From NCBI RefSeq assembly GCF_905163445.1, contig NC_053190.1, forward strand, positions 8,310,501 to 8,374,500: a DNA stretch of 64,000 bases. The letters run 5' to 3'. Numbering within the stretch: the stretch's first letter is position 1; each line of letters opens with the position of its first letter. The notes under the pieces are model-generated. The model had not been told where the DNA came from, did not search any database, and worked only from the letters and a program-made list of their open reading frames with translations. This stretch comes from Pararge aegeria (taxonomy: Eukaryota > Arthropoda > Insecta > Lepidoptera > Nymphalidae). The position numbers were made by a program, and so were the translations under genes. Of this stretch, positions 1 through 13,113 are shown one piece after another.

Positions 1-341
1 ATTATAATGTATGCCAGAGCATACATTGACCGCAGTGTAAAAACCTATAAATAAGAAGATAATATAGTTATTTACCAGGGGTTGGTAACCTTTGGTAATT
101 TTTAACCAAATTTTTAAGTGTTTGTTTTCAATATGAACTATATTTGTAAATAATGGAACTACTGTATTATAGGACGTTTTGTTTTGTTAATGTATTTTTA
201 TACATCTGAGCAAAAATCACTTCAATATACTAAAACAAGAACAGCTCCGCACTGTGGGCGTCCATTAATTGAATGATTTGTAATGTATACGAGTACCTCA
301 ATAGTATGAGAAAAGAGACTTTCTCCACACTTCAATGTGTG

Positions 342-392
342 AACGCTTCATAGGTACGTACTTGTGATAGGTCTACTTGAATAAAGGTTTTT
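342..392 (+). repeat. LINE 3'-end remnant
   Basis: The block with AACGCTTCATAGGT followed by TGTGATAGGTCTAC and TGAATAAAG repeats, with a few changes, at 985-1025 in the same orientation. It is the last few dozen bases of a non-LTR retrotransposon 3' end. Confidence 0.5.
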
Positions 393-841
393 ATATACTT
401 TGTTTTAATCCCCGCGCCAAAACAAAATCTGTTATTTGTTTAATGAGTATATCTGTGTGTCTGACGGTATCATCGATAAAATAATGACGGTGCATAGTCA
501 GTACATATTTGAAAATTTAATTTATGTCCATAAAAATATATCAAAATTTAAAAAGAAAATGCACTGTAACAATATTAATATTAGAAGCAAAAATAAACTC
601 GTTGTGCAGTTTACTAGGCTACACAAAATTGCAAATTCATTCAAGGGCAATTGTATATTATTTTAAAACAAATTACCAAATGAAATCTTTGAGTTGTCTC
701 TCAATAAGTTCAAAGTTTATATAAAACGTAAGCTTACAGAAAAATCCTATTATAACATTAAGGATTATTTAAACGATAAAAAAGCTTGGGTGTGAATTGC
801 TCTAGCTTCATAGCTTAATTTAAATTTACTGGAAGATGGTG

Positions 842-1052
842 ATAACAAAAAAATAAATTTACCCGGCTAAGTTTGTTGTGGGCTCTTCTTAGACCAGGGC
901 GCGTTTGGAACCCTCGTAGCTTAAGATTTAAGTTGGCGAACGAAGTTATCACCATCCTGTTACAATTATGTAAACAATTATGTATTAACGCTTCATAAGT
1001 GCCTGTGATAGGCCTACATGAATAAAGAAATTTTGAATTTTGAAATTTTGAA
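842..1052 (+). repeat. LINE 3'-end fragment
   Basis: A 3'-end fragment of a non-LTR retrotransposon that ends in AATAAAG and then TTTTGAA-type repeats. The same sequence, including CCCGGCTAAGTTTGTTGTGG and GACCAGGGCGCGTTTGG, occurs in opposite orientation at about 40990-41205. Family assignment (Jockey/CR1-like) is a guess from the tail. Confidence 0.6.
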
Positions 1053-1596
1053 TCGTAGCATCCAAACGAAACGACCGATTTTTAAGCATTTTTTTATAAT
1101 TTGTTTGTGCAACTTTCTGATTAGTGTGAAGTTTTCTGTAGGTGTAAATTCGGTAGTATTTTCAAGACATTGAATAGACCTTGACCTGGTGTTGTTCTAT
1201 TCTGTGGTATATCCCTTTAGCACCTTACAGTAGATATAGCGTGCTTGGGCTCATTGGAATAGTCTCAATGAGTAGCTGTTAGGCAGATTATGATCGAGGC
1301 CATGGTGGAGAAAAGAAGAAAATATCATCAGTTCGTATTTCTCAAGGTCATTTCGGGTTATTAAATTATGCTTGATTACTTTATAACATTTAGAAAAATA
1401 TTAATACCAACAATTATACCTTACCTTAAGAAACTTTACCATTTTGAAATGTAGGTATCACTAATTCATTACCAATGAATATTGTGAGGAAATAACTTTT
1501 TTGCAATCCCTATTCCAGGAAAACACGTATTGTGCTGTTGAACAGAGACCGAAATCGTCCTAATTTAAAATATTGGTTTCGTAAAAAACGAATTAG

Positions 1597-1892
1597 ACTA
1601 TTACGACCACTCTGGCGTGTCTAATAAGTGGTAGGTCCCGTGTTCGATCCCCAGCGGGGAATATTTGGAAATTTATAATTTATGTATTTCCTCTGGTCTT
1701 GTCTGGTGGAAGGCTTTCACCGCGGCTAGTTTTCACATTACCGACAAAGACATGCCACCAAGCGCTTTTGCAATGCGTACGATGCCGCGACCCCGTAAAC
1801 ACCGATAAGGAGCATGGGTTTTATATACCTGCACTACTCCTAACAGGTTAGCCCGCTACCATGTGAGACTACATCACCTTATGCTACCATGT
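1597..1892 (+). repeat. tRNA-derived SINE (family B, with head)
   Basis: The head carries a B-box-like GTGTTCGATCCCC, and the body (CGACAAAGACATGCC, GGTTAGCCCGCTACCAT) matches in opposite orientation the blocks at 23532-23715, 31806-31985 and 33593-33791. This copy retains the tRNA-like head, which is what identifies the family as a SINE. Confidence 0.55.
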
Positions 1893-3427
1893 AAGATTTG
1901 TATGTAGGTATATAAAATGTACCTATATAATTTTCATATCGAAAAATATAATAAAGACCATAATTTATTTAGTCTTATACGAAAGGCCATTTAATACCTA
2001 CATTGTCTTTATTATCTTTATATGGTTCATTTGGATCGTGCAGAGTGAGTCGGTAAACCAGTTCTGGTTTACCAGATCGTGAAGTATTTTAAAGTCGAAT
2101 GCAAATAAATTGCGAGATGATGGCGAACTTGAAACCACAAAGAAAAGTTTACCGGTAGGTACTCGTAGTTTTCTGTGAGATTTGTGGCTTTTATCATATT
2201 TCGATGGCCAAAAGAGCAACCAAGTAATTTTATTGGAGTAGCAATAAACACACAGATAATTAATAGCTTATAACAGCCCACGACTGGGTTAAAGGCCCAC
2301 AACGGGAGGTTTGCCTATAAGTAATCACCATACTGCATACGGGTATGTGATTGCAGAAGATAGCAGTATGTAGTATATGATGGAGATTGTAGTGGTAGTA
2401 TAATTTTGTTACAAACTCGCACGGCCTGCCTTCAAAATAAAGTATGTGATAAGTTCTACATATCAGTCCTTCAGGTATTTTACATTTTTAGTTCTAAAAT
2501 CAGTTTATCTCGATTGGTTTAAATGTATATAAAAAAAACACACAGATACCTTATATAAATTATCAGTATAAGTCATATACCTCTTCAATTTTCCCATAGC
2601 TGGTATAATGTAAATAATGTAATGGTAATCAATGTCACATATCACCTAAGTTGTTGTTCGAAATGCCATGTATACCGTATACATGGCTACAATTTACAAG
2701 TAACTTATGTTTCCAAGTTTCTTTTTTGTAAATTGATAATTTTCATATTTGATCTAAAGATATAATAAAGTATTACGGTTAGGGTTTTTAGAACGTCTAT
2801 TAATACTTTAAAATCCAAAGAATACTGAAAACTTTACAACTTTGACAGGAGGGTATTTAATTATCCGTTGTTTTAATCAGTCTTTGAGAAACTGTAGTCA
2901 AGACATGATACAATACGATCTTGCTATCCTCCCATTGTTTTGCCCTTAAACCTGTAGACGCATTACGACTCCTAGAAAATAAACTAGGTAGGCATATAAC
3001 TTACGTATCTATTATTTGTTTTACCCAACCAAAGTCATAAATTAAAAACGTGTCCATTAGATACTAAGTATTACAACCACTTTATTAAACAAAAAAAAAA
3101 TGTTTACACATAGCTAATTGAGGTCGGTACACAAAAACACAAGGAAGTGATCTACCTAGACCAGTTTCGCCCTCAAGTAGATTTAAAATTCGTCGGCCGA
3201 TCTTGTCGCTTTAAAGATCACAGTGACATTCATTACTTCAGTGTAATTGTGGGATGTGTGAGTATTTTTATTTTATATACATTCCATTATCCTTTATTAG
3301 TGCCTATAAGTTTTAAACGGAAATACCTGTTACTGGTGAGCATACATTGTATTGACGTCAAATGAATCTTATTTTCTTTGTTAATGTAACTTTTTTTGAT
3401 GTATTAGACGGGCTATTAGTGTAATCG

Positions 3428-3521
3428 TCATCATCATCACATAGGGCTCTGGCTTGCTTTCTCATTGGCTAAAGAGTTTTGGAGCATAAACCCTCCACGT
3501 TCCAATGTGGATTGGCGGGCT
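3428..3521 (-). repeat. SINE/RTE 3' tail with (GAT)n end
   Basis: Read on the minus strand this is AGCCCGCCAATCC... followed by a (GATGAT) end, the common 3' end of RTE-mobilised repeats in Lepidoptera. It is truncated at the 5' side. Confidence 0.5.
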
Positions 3522-3736
3522 TAAATAATTATGATTATATGATAAAATAATAACTGTAGCGAACACGATGGTATAACGCACTGTCAGAGACTCGGACTTC
3601 TTTTATAGTCAATTTGAAATAGCTGAGCTCAAATCTATACTTGTAATAAAACTGTAACTGGAAGATTTCTGTACATTTAATATATTTTGAAAATGTTGAC
3701 TGGGGGGATACTTTATAATCGATACTGAGTACAAAA

Positions 3737-4468
3737 CAGATTTTTGTTTAATTTTTGTCAGTCTGTCTGTCTGTCTGTCTGTCACGTGAAAACTACTGAA
3801 CGGATTTAAATAAAATTTTGTATAGTGGTAGCTGATATCCCGGGTCAACATAGGGAATACTTTTTATCCCGATAAACAATAAGTTTCCTCCGGGATATGG
3901 GATGAAATTTTTTTTTCAATTTTACTACATATCTCTATCTCTATCTTAAATTTACACCAAATTCAATCATTCTTTTTTATTTGACAGTGTGTACTACTAA
4001 GCATATATTGTCTAATTTTAATGAAGATCTGATGAATATTGTTGGAGATCAAGGACATAATTCTTCACAGATAACAGCAAGTCGCAAGGCATATGGGACA
4101 ACGATCGAATGCATGCGTACCATCCTACTAGAATTATAGATTAGAAATTTTCTGAGAATAGATGTTTGGATGGATGGATGTATGTATGGATGGATGTTTG
4201 TTACGCTTTAACGCCACAACGAATGCACCGATTTGGCTAATATTTGGCAAAGATACCTACAATATGGTCTGGCATAGCTCATAGGCTTCGTTTTATCCCG
4301 GAAAAGCAAACAGCTTCTACAGGATAGCATCGCTGTTTTTTCCCCATCTGTGTTTCAAAATCCGCGCAATGGAGTTTTAGATTGACGTGATTTTTTGGAA
4401 AGGCTTAATTTACGTTTTTTTTTAAGTCCACTTATTCGCGGGCGAAGTCGCGCGGGTCCGCTAGTATT
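3737..4468 (+). mobile_element. Non-autonomous Helitron-like element
   Basis: The block ends CGCGGGTCCGCTAG before T, which fits the CTRR end and A/T insertion preference of Helitrons. It contains GTCTGTCTG repeats, ACTGAACGGATTT, TTTTTATCCCG and GGGCGAAGTCGCG, all common in lepidopteran Helitron-type repeats. A near-copy lies in opposite orientation at 28391-28980. No coding capacity is visible. Boundaries at the 5' side are uncertain. Confidence 0.5.
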
Positions 4469-5407
4469 AAATAAGAACCAACCGCCAACCTATAAAGGTC
4501 AACGCATACAATATATCAATTCGGAAACGGATCAGCATCGCCTAAGCTCGAGGCGCTCAGTATTATTTCTTGCTCATTTCAGATAAACGGAGTAAGTCAG
4601 TAGTAACCTACCCACATATAACAAGTATGAGTTCTCCGCATGTATGTCTCAAGTTTTGTCAATAAGTGCATTGCATTGTACCATTATTTAAAGCATAAAG
4701 AGTACATATAAAGCACACATAATTTACTAGAGAATATCAATTAATCGCTTAATTCTACTCCTTCTAAGCAAGTAGTTAAGTATATATTCAATAAATTATT
4801 TTTATTTGACAATAATTAATAAAAACTATGTTATAAATAGTTTGAGCATTACTTCTTATTATCAGAGGTTTATTTCAGGTGAAGGACTTCATATCACGAC
4901 TCAGCGAACTGAATCGGAATGTCTGTCTCTGTCTGGAATATAAGATCGCAAATATAATATAACTACCAATGTACCTACGTACCTATTCGTTGGTGATGAC
5001 AGTGAGACCACAGTAGATATATCCTTAAATAAGTTTATTTTACCTGTACTTGTGTCACTTTTTAGTTGTCTTGAGGTAAATAGGCTTTGAAGCGAACATG
5101 TTTCCACACAACTTTCATGTATGTATTAAGAAAGAGGCATCAACTAGCACATCGAGCAAAAACCTAGTTATCTAAAGCAAACCTAGCCTAAAATGGCTCT
5201 TCAGATTAAATATTTTTCTAAAATTTCGATTCTAGTTCTTTAGAACGAAAATGTTAGGAAAAATTCTAAGATTCAAAAATGACAAAATTTACATCAAGAT
5301 TAAAATACTGTTTGGGTTACTATGCTATTGTTTTAGCTTTAGTACCATGCTGTGATCAGTAATGAATGAAGGTACAACAAATGTAAGTATAGTCTTATCA
5401 GATAAGT

Positions 5408-5530
5408 ATTTTATGTATCACCATTATTACATCCGATGAAAGTCCACAGCAGGACAATAGGAATGATCGAATAGGTTTCTCACAGTCCACAAATGCCAGT
5501 GGTCAGTTATTTTTGGCTCTTCTGTATAAT
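5408..5530 (-). repeat. Degenerate SINE/RTE tail
   Basis: Contains CATCCGATGAAAGTCCACAG and nearby words resembling the reverse of the GATGAT-tailed repeat ends found elsewhere in the window. It is strongly decayed. Confidence 0.3.
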
Positions 5531-6429
5531 CTGCCACAGGGTATGGATATATGGACACTAGAGATACAATATGTAAAAACTTTGGAACGATTTGATGGGT
5601 TGATTGAAGATGGTAATAATCAATCTTTATTCTTTGGTACTGGCTATTGTATCTCTTACTTAGAACCTTCCTCAAAAACTGAACTTCCCAACTCAAAATG
5701 AGTATTTCAAGGAAGGGGTAGTTAAATCGTAAATACAAACAAATAAATAAACTTTTCAGCTTTATATTATTAGTTAGATAAGTATGCATAAGGTCACAGA
5801 CAACTGTTAGCTGCAATCGTGTGCCTAGTAACTAATATTACCTGTAGTATAACCTGTTCTGTTGATTGCAGGAGGTAGGTCTCCTCTGAAAGTTTAATAT
5901 CAGTTTTAAATTCAGTCCTGTTTTACAGGTAGCGACCTTCGATATTCGCTAGGTAGGTTGAGCGGGTTTATTAACTGTATAAAATATGCGGGTATGATTG
6001 CTGAGGAAATATGTTAAGACTTGACTACCTATTCTATGTACGAAAAACGAAAGAGATACGTAAACGTACGTACGTAAGTATCAGAATAAAAAGAAATCAG
6101 ATGCGGGTTTTATTTTATGCCCCTAGACTTGATGCCCTAAGCAATTGCTTTACTTGCTTATGGGCTTACACATTTTAATAAGTAATTTACGAGCCAAATA
6201 TCGAGTGTCGCCATGTTAGTCTATACATAAAATGAATACATTCGGCAGGGGATAGATTGTTGCCCTTTTTTTTAGAATATGCGATGCGATACACGAAGAA
6301 GTGTGAGATAGCAAAGATAAAGTTTTTATGGGGGAATATATATATGTGTGTATGTTAGGATAATAGGGAAACTTTGAGATTGCAAAGGCTATAATAGATT
6401 TTATTTCAGACGTTGAACGACCACTATAT

Positions 6430-6639
6430 AATGTGTTGTATGGATGGATGGATGGATAGATGTTTCCAAAAAACAAACTCTTTAACAAAAAAAACTACGC
6501 TATCAATTTGACTGAAATTTGGAAAGGAGATAGAAAATATCATGGATTGACACAAAGGCTACTTTTTATCCTGGGAAAATGTCGCGAGAGTTATGAAAAA
6601 CCAATAAAACCTGGCTGAAACCGCGGGCAACGGCTAGTT
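6430..6639 (+). repeat. Degenerate Helitron-like copy
   Basis: TGGATGGATGGATGG, CTACTTTTTATCC, ACCGCGGGCAACGGCTAG before T follow the same order as the element at 3737-4468, with many changes. Confidence 0.4.
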
Positions 6640-7206
6640 TAACATAAAATATTTCAGTTTTTTTAGTATGCTAAGTAACCCCTGAAATGCGTCTAAAAAT
6701 AAATTTTATAAACTTTACACTCCTTTACTTAGTTTTGTTTTCACACCTTAATATTTTAATTTGCATACGGGTGCCGTTTACGAAATTACTATAGATTTAT
6801 GCTACGTTTCGTTCTTAGAAAGTAAAAAAGGACTTTATGTAGTCAGTTAAAAAGCATGGGGAAATACGGATTAACCGCGATGCGTGCAGACTGGATTCCT
6901 TACACGATCGAGTTTAACGTCATGCTAGCTCAGGGTCAGGGTCCGCAGTAGTTTGCTGTGCAGTTACCCAACTATCACGCTTATCGCTCTACATTTAATG
7001 GTCATATTCAAGTGCAACGCTTACACTCACAATTAACCCAGTATTATGGAAAGGGTAATTATATTCATAAAATTATAAGATTTACATCGACCGTAAGCTG
7101 GTTTGTAAACGTAAAGATGGATGATTTTCTTTACCTTTGAATAGTACCTAACGATTATGATTTTTGTTAATTCTCCATTTATAATTATATTTAATTTATA
7201 TATATT

Positions 7207-7243
7207 ATTTATTTAGCAGATAGTATATATATATATATATATA
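7207..7243. repeat. AT microsatellite
   Basis: A run of alternating TA dinucleotides in AT-rich spacer. Confidence 0.8.
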
Positions 7244-8624
7244 ACACACTATAGTAGAAAAAGATTTACAATATTTAATTTTGTCAGTGTAACAGTTTAA
7301 ATTTTTATTATTGTCATATTGCGAAAGTCTATTGATAATAAAACTAATTTTAAGTAATTGTAACGATATCTACTCAAATGGACTTGACCGTAACAAAAAT
7401 GTTAATGTTTGCACAAGGGTACAGAGCTCTTTTTACAAATAAGTTTATATTTCGTAATATTCTTTTATATACTTGTCTTTAGTCACCAAAACTAACTGGC
7501 ACATTGAGCCATATTGCACAGTGGACATTTGAAATTCGCGTATAAGCATTTGTTCTGACATTGAAGGTCGAAATAAGGCTGTTATGTAGTGGGCGTAGTA
7601 CCTAGACCTCTGCAGTACTACGGAAAGGCAATGGAAATATTTTAATTGCATCTATTAACCGGCTGATCTAATTAATCGACATAGCGATAGGTGTTTTATT
7701 TCGCAACAATGTTTTATAAACCTCAGACCTAATTTAGAACCAAATCGTCGAACAATAAAACTTAAGAGAAAGGTACGTCACGTTCAGTACGAGCTTAACT
7801 CGGTACATATTGTAAAATTATATCATACCATAAAAATTATCCATATAAAATAGATCCTCATCTCGTTACAGTACAACGGTATCCGCACTCAAACAGCTGA
7901 TCGATATTACTGTATCGATAAAGACATGTCCACTTTTACTGGAATATTTATCAAAAACATCATTTCGGGTTTATTTTCGTATAATGTTTATGCTTTGGTT
8001 GACATTTTAGTTCACGAATTTAGGCGGCATGTAATGTAAACACTGTAAAACTAAGCGAGGCTTCTAAACTTCTATTCGATCTACGAATTGGAAGAAGCGG
8101 TTCACTTCTAGTACACGTGTGGCCTGCGCGCGCGCCGCGTTTAACTACACTAGCCACTACACCCAACAGTAAACATAAACTTGTGACCTTCCCAATTAAG
8201 AATTTAATTTATGTAATGCACTTTCTTAAAGAAGTTAACTATTGTGACGTATGCTCGAACGATGCCGCAAAAAAACAAAAGAGATCATCCAACCAAACTT
8301 TAATCAACAATAGTATTCGAAATTGAAATAATAAGCTTTGTTTTTAAAAATACAGAATTATTTTTTTCCTTGTTTTATTATGTAAACAATCTTTTCATTA
8401 CTTTTTAATCTATAGTGTAATTTAAAAATATCAATTACAAATATAAAAACGTACGTTCTTTATGGAAATATCTTTTATTTCATTCATTTTAACGCACATG
8501 TGTTGGTTTTCTATTTAATACACTATAAGGTAATAAATAATGAAAATTGTGCAGATTGCTCACATAATAAAAATACAAGTTCGAAATACAGTAAGTATAT
8601 AATTATTATACAAAGGATAAAATG

Positions 8625-8630
8625 TTTATT
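8625..8630 (-). terminator. Polyadenylation signal of the secreted-protein gene
   Basis: AATAAA on the minus strand, about 120 nt beyond the TAA stop codon at 8750-8752. Confidence 0.55.
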
Positions 8631-8749
8631 TCATTAAAATATAATCTCTAAACATCTCAATCAACTCTATTTTCTTTCTATATGAAGAAGTTAGAGAGAA
8701 TGTGGGTAGGTATAGCGTCCAGCGCATAATATTGTAGGATTATTGCTTT

Positions 8750-11386
8750 TTACATTCCATAGTAAGGGTCGTGCCCATACTGTTGTGCACCATATTGAGG
8801 AACTTGCGGCTCGTATGTTGGATAAGGTTGAGGCTGAAACAGTTAAAAATCATCATTACTTTCAATATCGATCCTTATTCGGAAAGTTGTTGGGGTAGGA
8901 CTCCATCCATTATGTGGAATGTGTTTGGTGTGACAACAACCCGATTGGACCTAAATGTCAGTTATTGTTCACCGCGTGTAGGCTTTTTGTTCATACAGTT
9001 GTAGCCTGCGGTGAAGGTTTTCCGTTCAGGCCGCGATAGCGTGGTGATTCCGTGATTAATTTGTCGAGGACAATTATTCACGTTCGTATTAAACCAGATA
9101 TTCGTTTCATTTAGATTTAAGTGTCTTACAAAATGAAACGGATTATTGTTTGCAGCATTTTAACGGATTGTTGTTCATCAAACTTGGAATGTCAAACTTA
9201 AAAAATCTGTATTCGAATAAATATCGTGCGCCGTTTATAATTTTCTCTGGGTCATTACGCAAAACAATCTTAATAAGAATACACACAGACCTAACTATGC
9301 GCTTCTAATTTTTTGTACATCCTTAAAATGCAAATTAAGATTTTTCAAATCCGACCGGTAGTTCCAGAGATTAGGGCGTTCGAACAAAAAACAAACTCTT
9401 CAGCTTTATTGTGAATTAAAAAAAGACAACTATGTACATAAATAATTTGATCTGATCATAAATATTAATTAATAAGAAAGAAGGCGTAGAGGTATTTTAA
9501 ATAAATAATAATATAACTTTTTGAGTGTAGGTACATCTAAGAGGTAGTCTTATCTCGAATTGGCCTAATGAATTACACCACAATATCTAAAGAAAAATAA
9601 AGTCGAATAAAGGTTAAGTACTTAGTAATTATTGATACTTGACTTACCTGATAGTTATGCATGGGTTTTTTGTGATCAACTGTATCGTGGTGATGTTTTT
9701 TCATCATAATACTGTTAATAAGAAGCTCCTTAACTTTTAGCTTTGTAGAGAGCAAATTAGCCGCTAAGGCCTTATTGAATGCTTTCAGTTCGTTGATCTT
9801 CGCCTTTATAGCCCACAAGCCGTCCTTAAGGAGATCTAATTTGCCAGGTTGCAGATCTTCTGGTTCTGCGTACTCGTCGTGGTCGTACGATGGAGTGTCG
9901 TATGCTGCTCGAAATAACAGCTGCTCATCTTCGTCGAGCTCTGCGTATCGTGGTTTCGACACAGCTGAAAGTAATATAATGCTTCATCTTAAAAGATCTA
10001 TAATTTATTTTAAGTACTAAATTTACTTTATCGAGTAGCCTTTGTCCACGACTTCACGCACGTTAAGTTCAATTTTCATTCAATCTCATATTTGTTGATA
10101 TACACACACCCTTTCAGGGGATTAATTTTGAAATATTCTATAAAAGCTCTATCTGTCGGTCCAGCGGTTGAGCTGTGCGTTTATAAATCAGGCAGTAAAT
10201 CAGTTATTACAGACTATTTACAGTATATTTGTAAAGAACTCTTTTCTCAAGTTCAACCGTTCAAAGTATCGAACCTTTCAATGTTGTTTCTTGTATTTTC
10301 ACAGAAACGCAATTTCGTCTTTACTTCAACTACTCCATTGAAGGGAGTATTATAAACATTATTATATATTTACTACCCGCGGCTTCGTCTACGTGTAGGT
10401 ATTATTTCTGTGTACCGCATTTTTTCCCATACTAATAATGTAAATAAGAAAGGTGCTGTTGTTAATAAAGGCAAACCACCAAGCTCACTTTCGACTTTAA
10501 AATTTGTTTATTCTTCAAGATAAAAAGTATCCCGGGAATTATTCCAAGATCATAATGGCAAATTCAAAGAAATTAGTTTAGCCGTGAATTGTTAAAAACT
10601 AAATCTATCCCACACTGTCACCATGGATAAAGCCTATGCCGTAGAGTGACACTGGCTGATGTACATCTTTATATCTTCATCTAAATATTATGTATGTACA
10701 GAAAATCACGTCAATCAATTACTCCATTGCTGCGTGAAAGAAAGGAAGTAACAAACGCACTATAAAGGTACTACCTACAATTGTAATAAAAAAAATTATG
10801 TATACCTAGAACCAGAGGTCATATAAAAAATAAAATAAAATTTCTATTGTAATAAAATAGGATTTCAACTAAACTGAATTTTTAATTAATAAATAGGTAT
10901 GAGGGAGTTGAGTTTTGCTGGAACCTAATCAACCCCCAAGGTGACATTGAGGATTCGGTTTTCAAGTTTTACACTAGCTTGTAACCGGTATAATTCGGTT
11001 GTATTATGTAATCTTGCACGGAAATAGCATACATAATAAATACCAAAGTAAAGATGCAAGGATATCTACAATTTACAAAGTACCTAGCTAATAACTGCGG
11101 TATTTGGAATATTTTTAACGCGTAAAATGAATTATTTTGAACAAAACTGTAACACTGTTTATTGAAAGAAATAATCAATTAATAAGGTGCAAGTTATGAA
11201 GTGCTATCCAATATTTTCTTAATGAAAGATATTTAAAAGTTTCTTCAATACTTAAATGCAAAGATATACAAAGCCGTAGCGGGCGTTTTTATTGGTTTTA
11301 ACACTCATTATGGTAAGTTATTTTGGAAATAAAACACACTTACCAGAGCTGACGAGTAATAACGTAAATGTAAGGACAGTAATCAT
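8750..11386 (-). CDS. Small secreted protein, function unknown (3 exons, 147 aa)
   Basis: Coding exons on the minus strand are 11344-11386, 9648-9964 and 8750-8833. Junctions are G/GTAAGTG to TTTCAG/CT and TATCAG/GTAAGTC to TTTCAG/CCT, and the 444 nt close in frame. Exon 1 encodes a signal peptide (MITVLTFTLLLVSS, probable cleavage near VSSA/VSKP). The mature part begins with an acidic tyrosine-rich stretch (LDEDEQLLFRAAYDTPSYDH). It then has a likely amphipathic helix rich in Leu, Lys and Ala (around residues 58-94, with KAKINELKAFNKALAANLL), a HHH segment, and a tail of Pro, Tyr and Gln ending QQYGHDPYYGM. I do not recognise a family; a cuticular or other extracellular structural role is a guess. 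The neighbouring gene is CCDC170-like on the same strand, about 4 kb upstream. The start was chosen because it is the only ATG giving a signal peptide in phase with the conserved-looking second exon. Confidence 0.75.
8834..9647 (-). other. Intron 2 of the secreted-protein gene
   Basis: An intron of 814 bp with GT-AG ends. It is AT-rich, and I see no further exon or clear repeat in it. Confidence 0.65.
9965..11343 (-). other. Intron 1 of the secreted-protein gene
   Basis: An intron of 1379 bp. It contains a degenerate Helitron-like copy in minus orientation at about 10371-10660 (ACTACCCGCGGCTTCGTC at one end, then AAAAAGTATCCCGGG). Nothing else was recognised. Confidence 0.6.
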
Positions 11387-11694
11387 ATTAAAGGTTAAAT
11401 GTATGAACTTTTAAACAGCACAATGGCAGAACAACGACCCAAATGGCGGGCGTGGCGTGATAAAGAAATTGTTCATGAGCAAATTATTTATTGCTTACCC
11501 CACAGAAAATCTTTTATTCTCTTACCCGCACTTAATGTGTTTAATCAATGTCACATTAAGTATCTGGATTTTATTCAACGAAATGAAACTACTAAATATT
11601 TTTAATCGTTTATTTAATATATTATTTATTAACTACATGGTATTATAATTAAATTTTTTCTTTGCATGACATTATTGATATTTAATTTTTTTTA

Positions 11695-11945
11695 TATACT
11701 ATGACAATACACACATCGCTATCTACCAAAGTAAGACCCAAAGTAAGCGTAGCTTGTTTTATGGGTAATAAGATGACTGATGAATATTTTTATGAATTAT
11801 ATACATATATACTTATACAGATAAACACCCAGACACTAAAAACATTTATGTGTTCATCACACAAGCATTTTCCAGTTGTGGGAATCGAACCCACGGCCTT
11901 GGACTCAGAAAGCAGGGTCGCTACGCACTGCGCCAGAAGGAATTT
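11695..11945 (-). repeat. tRNA-derived SINE (family A)
   Basis: On the minus strand the head reads as a tRNA-like promoter (GGCGCAGTG, then GGTTCGATTCCCACAAC) followed by AAACACCCAGACAC-type body and a tail around AGCTACGCTTACTTTGGG. The family recurs at 12870-13113, 15529-15745, 16668-16804 plus 19965-20053, 27697-27850, 32707-32930 and 44983-45103. Confidence 0.7.
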
Positions 11946-12869
11946 TATTGGTAGTCTACCAATAAAATTTTACGGCCGACATACGCAGTCGCAATTTTTT
12001 GGTGCTAAATGGAATCTATGGATTTAATTAGGTAGTACCTACTTGATGATTATTTCGGGAACAATAACAACAGGTTGGGAAGCAATAATATTTTTAATTT
12101 TATTCATTTGTACTCCTTTCTTTAGTCTAAATTAATCTACGTGTATAAATGTATTTAATTACTTAATTGAAGTATTAATAAATATAAGGCTAATTATTTT
12201 AGATTTACTAAACTGTGAACATATTTATTTTATGCCGGTATCATACGAGTGTATTTATTATATTCATCGATCTTGCAGATAAAACATGGTAATACGGGAA
12301 TTCAATAGGATACCTACTATGCATATGTAACTACTTTTTATAGCAAACTCAACCAATAGTCTAATATATCTAGCAACACTATTTATATATCTTGCATCAG
12401 AAGACAAAAATATTTGTATTAATTTAATTATTTAATGAAGAGCAAAAATCTTTTAGAATTATAATATAGGTACAATAATGTTCTAATAGAGAATTAAGAT
12501 TTATTTGCTGACAGAAATCGCGCAGGAACCAGGTTTTCAGCGTTAAAAAGAAGCTTCGTATATAATGCCACCATATTCATAAGCCAAGGTAATTAGACAT
12601 TTATAAACTCATATATTAAACTGTATGTATAATATAGTGCTTATTTGTTAATCCAGGGTATAATCACCATTCTAAATTTCAGTCAGATGAAAGAGCCTAC
12701 CTCCTCACAAGCTTTTAGGCTATGGTATATTAGTAATCCTTTGACTGCAATATCACCTGCTGGAAATTTACGATTCAGTCTAACGCAGCGAACGAAAAAA
12801 ATGTTTTTATGTATATGTTATATTTATGTTTTTTCTTTGCATGACATTTTTAATATAAGTATTTTTTAC

Positions 12870-13113
12870 ATACTACGACGATACACACATCGCCATCTAG
12901 CCCCGAAGTAAGCGTAGCTTGTGTTATAGGTACTAAGATGAGTGATGAATATATTTATGAATTCTATAAAAAAATATTTATAATAAACAGATAAACACCC
13001 AGACACTGAAAAACATATATGTTCATCACAGTAACATTTTGCAGTTGTGGGAATCGAACCCACAACCTTAGACTCGGACAGCAGGGTCGCTGCCCACTGC
13101 ACCATTCGGCCGA
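12870..13113 (-). repeat. tRNA-derived SINE (family A)
   Basis: Full-length copy with tail (CTACGACGATACACACATCG on the plus strand), body and tRNA-like head ending at CGGCCGAC. The open frame across it is the repeat, not a gene. Confidence 0.7.

Larger units (their letters stand above)
1..8624. other. Gene-poor, repeat-rich spacer
   Basis: I find no exon chain or convincing coding frame here; the open frames are short, lack splice context and show no family motif. Recognisable content is remnants of LINE 3' ends (342-392, 842-1052), a tRNA-headed SINE (1597-1892), a RTE/SINE-type tail (3428-3521), Helitron-like elements (3737-4468, 6430-6639) and an AT microsatellite (7207-7243). A short perfect palindrome with 10-bp arms lies at 2052-2073. 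The rest is AT-rich sequence in which I see nothing. Confidence 0.6.

Noticed and set aside
8117..8326. Plus-strand frame of 69 codons in a locally GC-richer stretch
   Set aside because: No recognised motif, no acceptor or donor at sensible places and no upstream exon.
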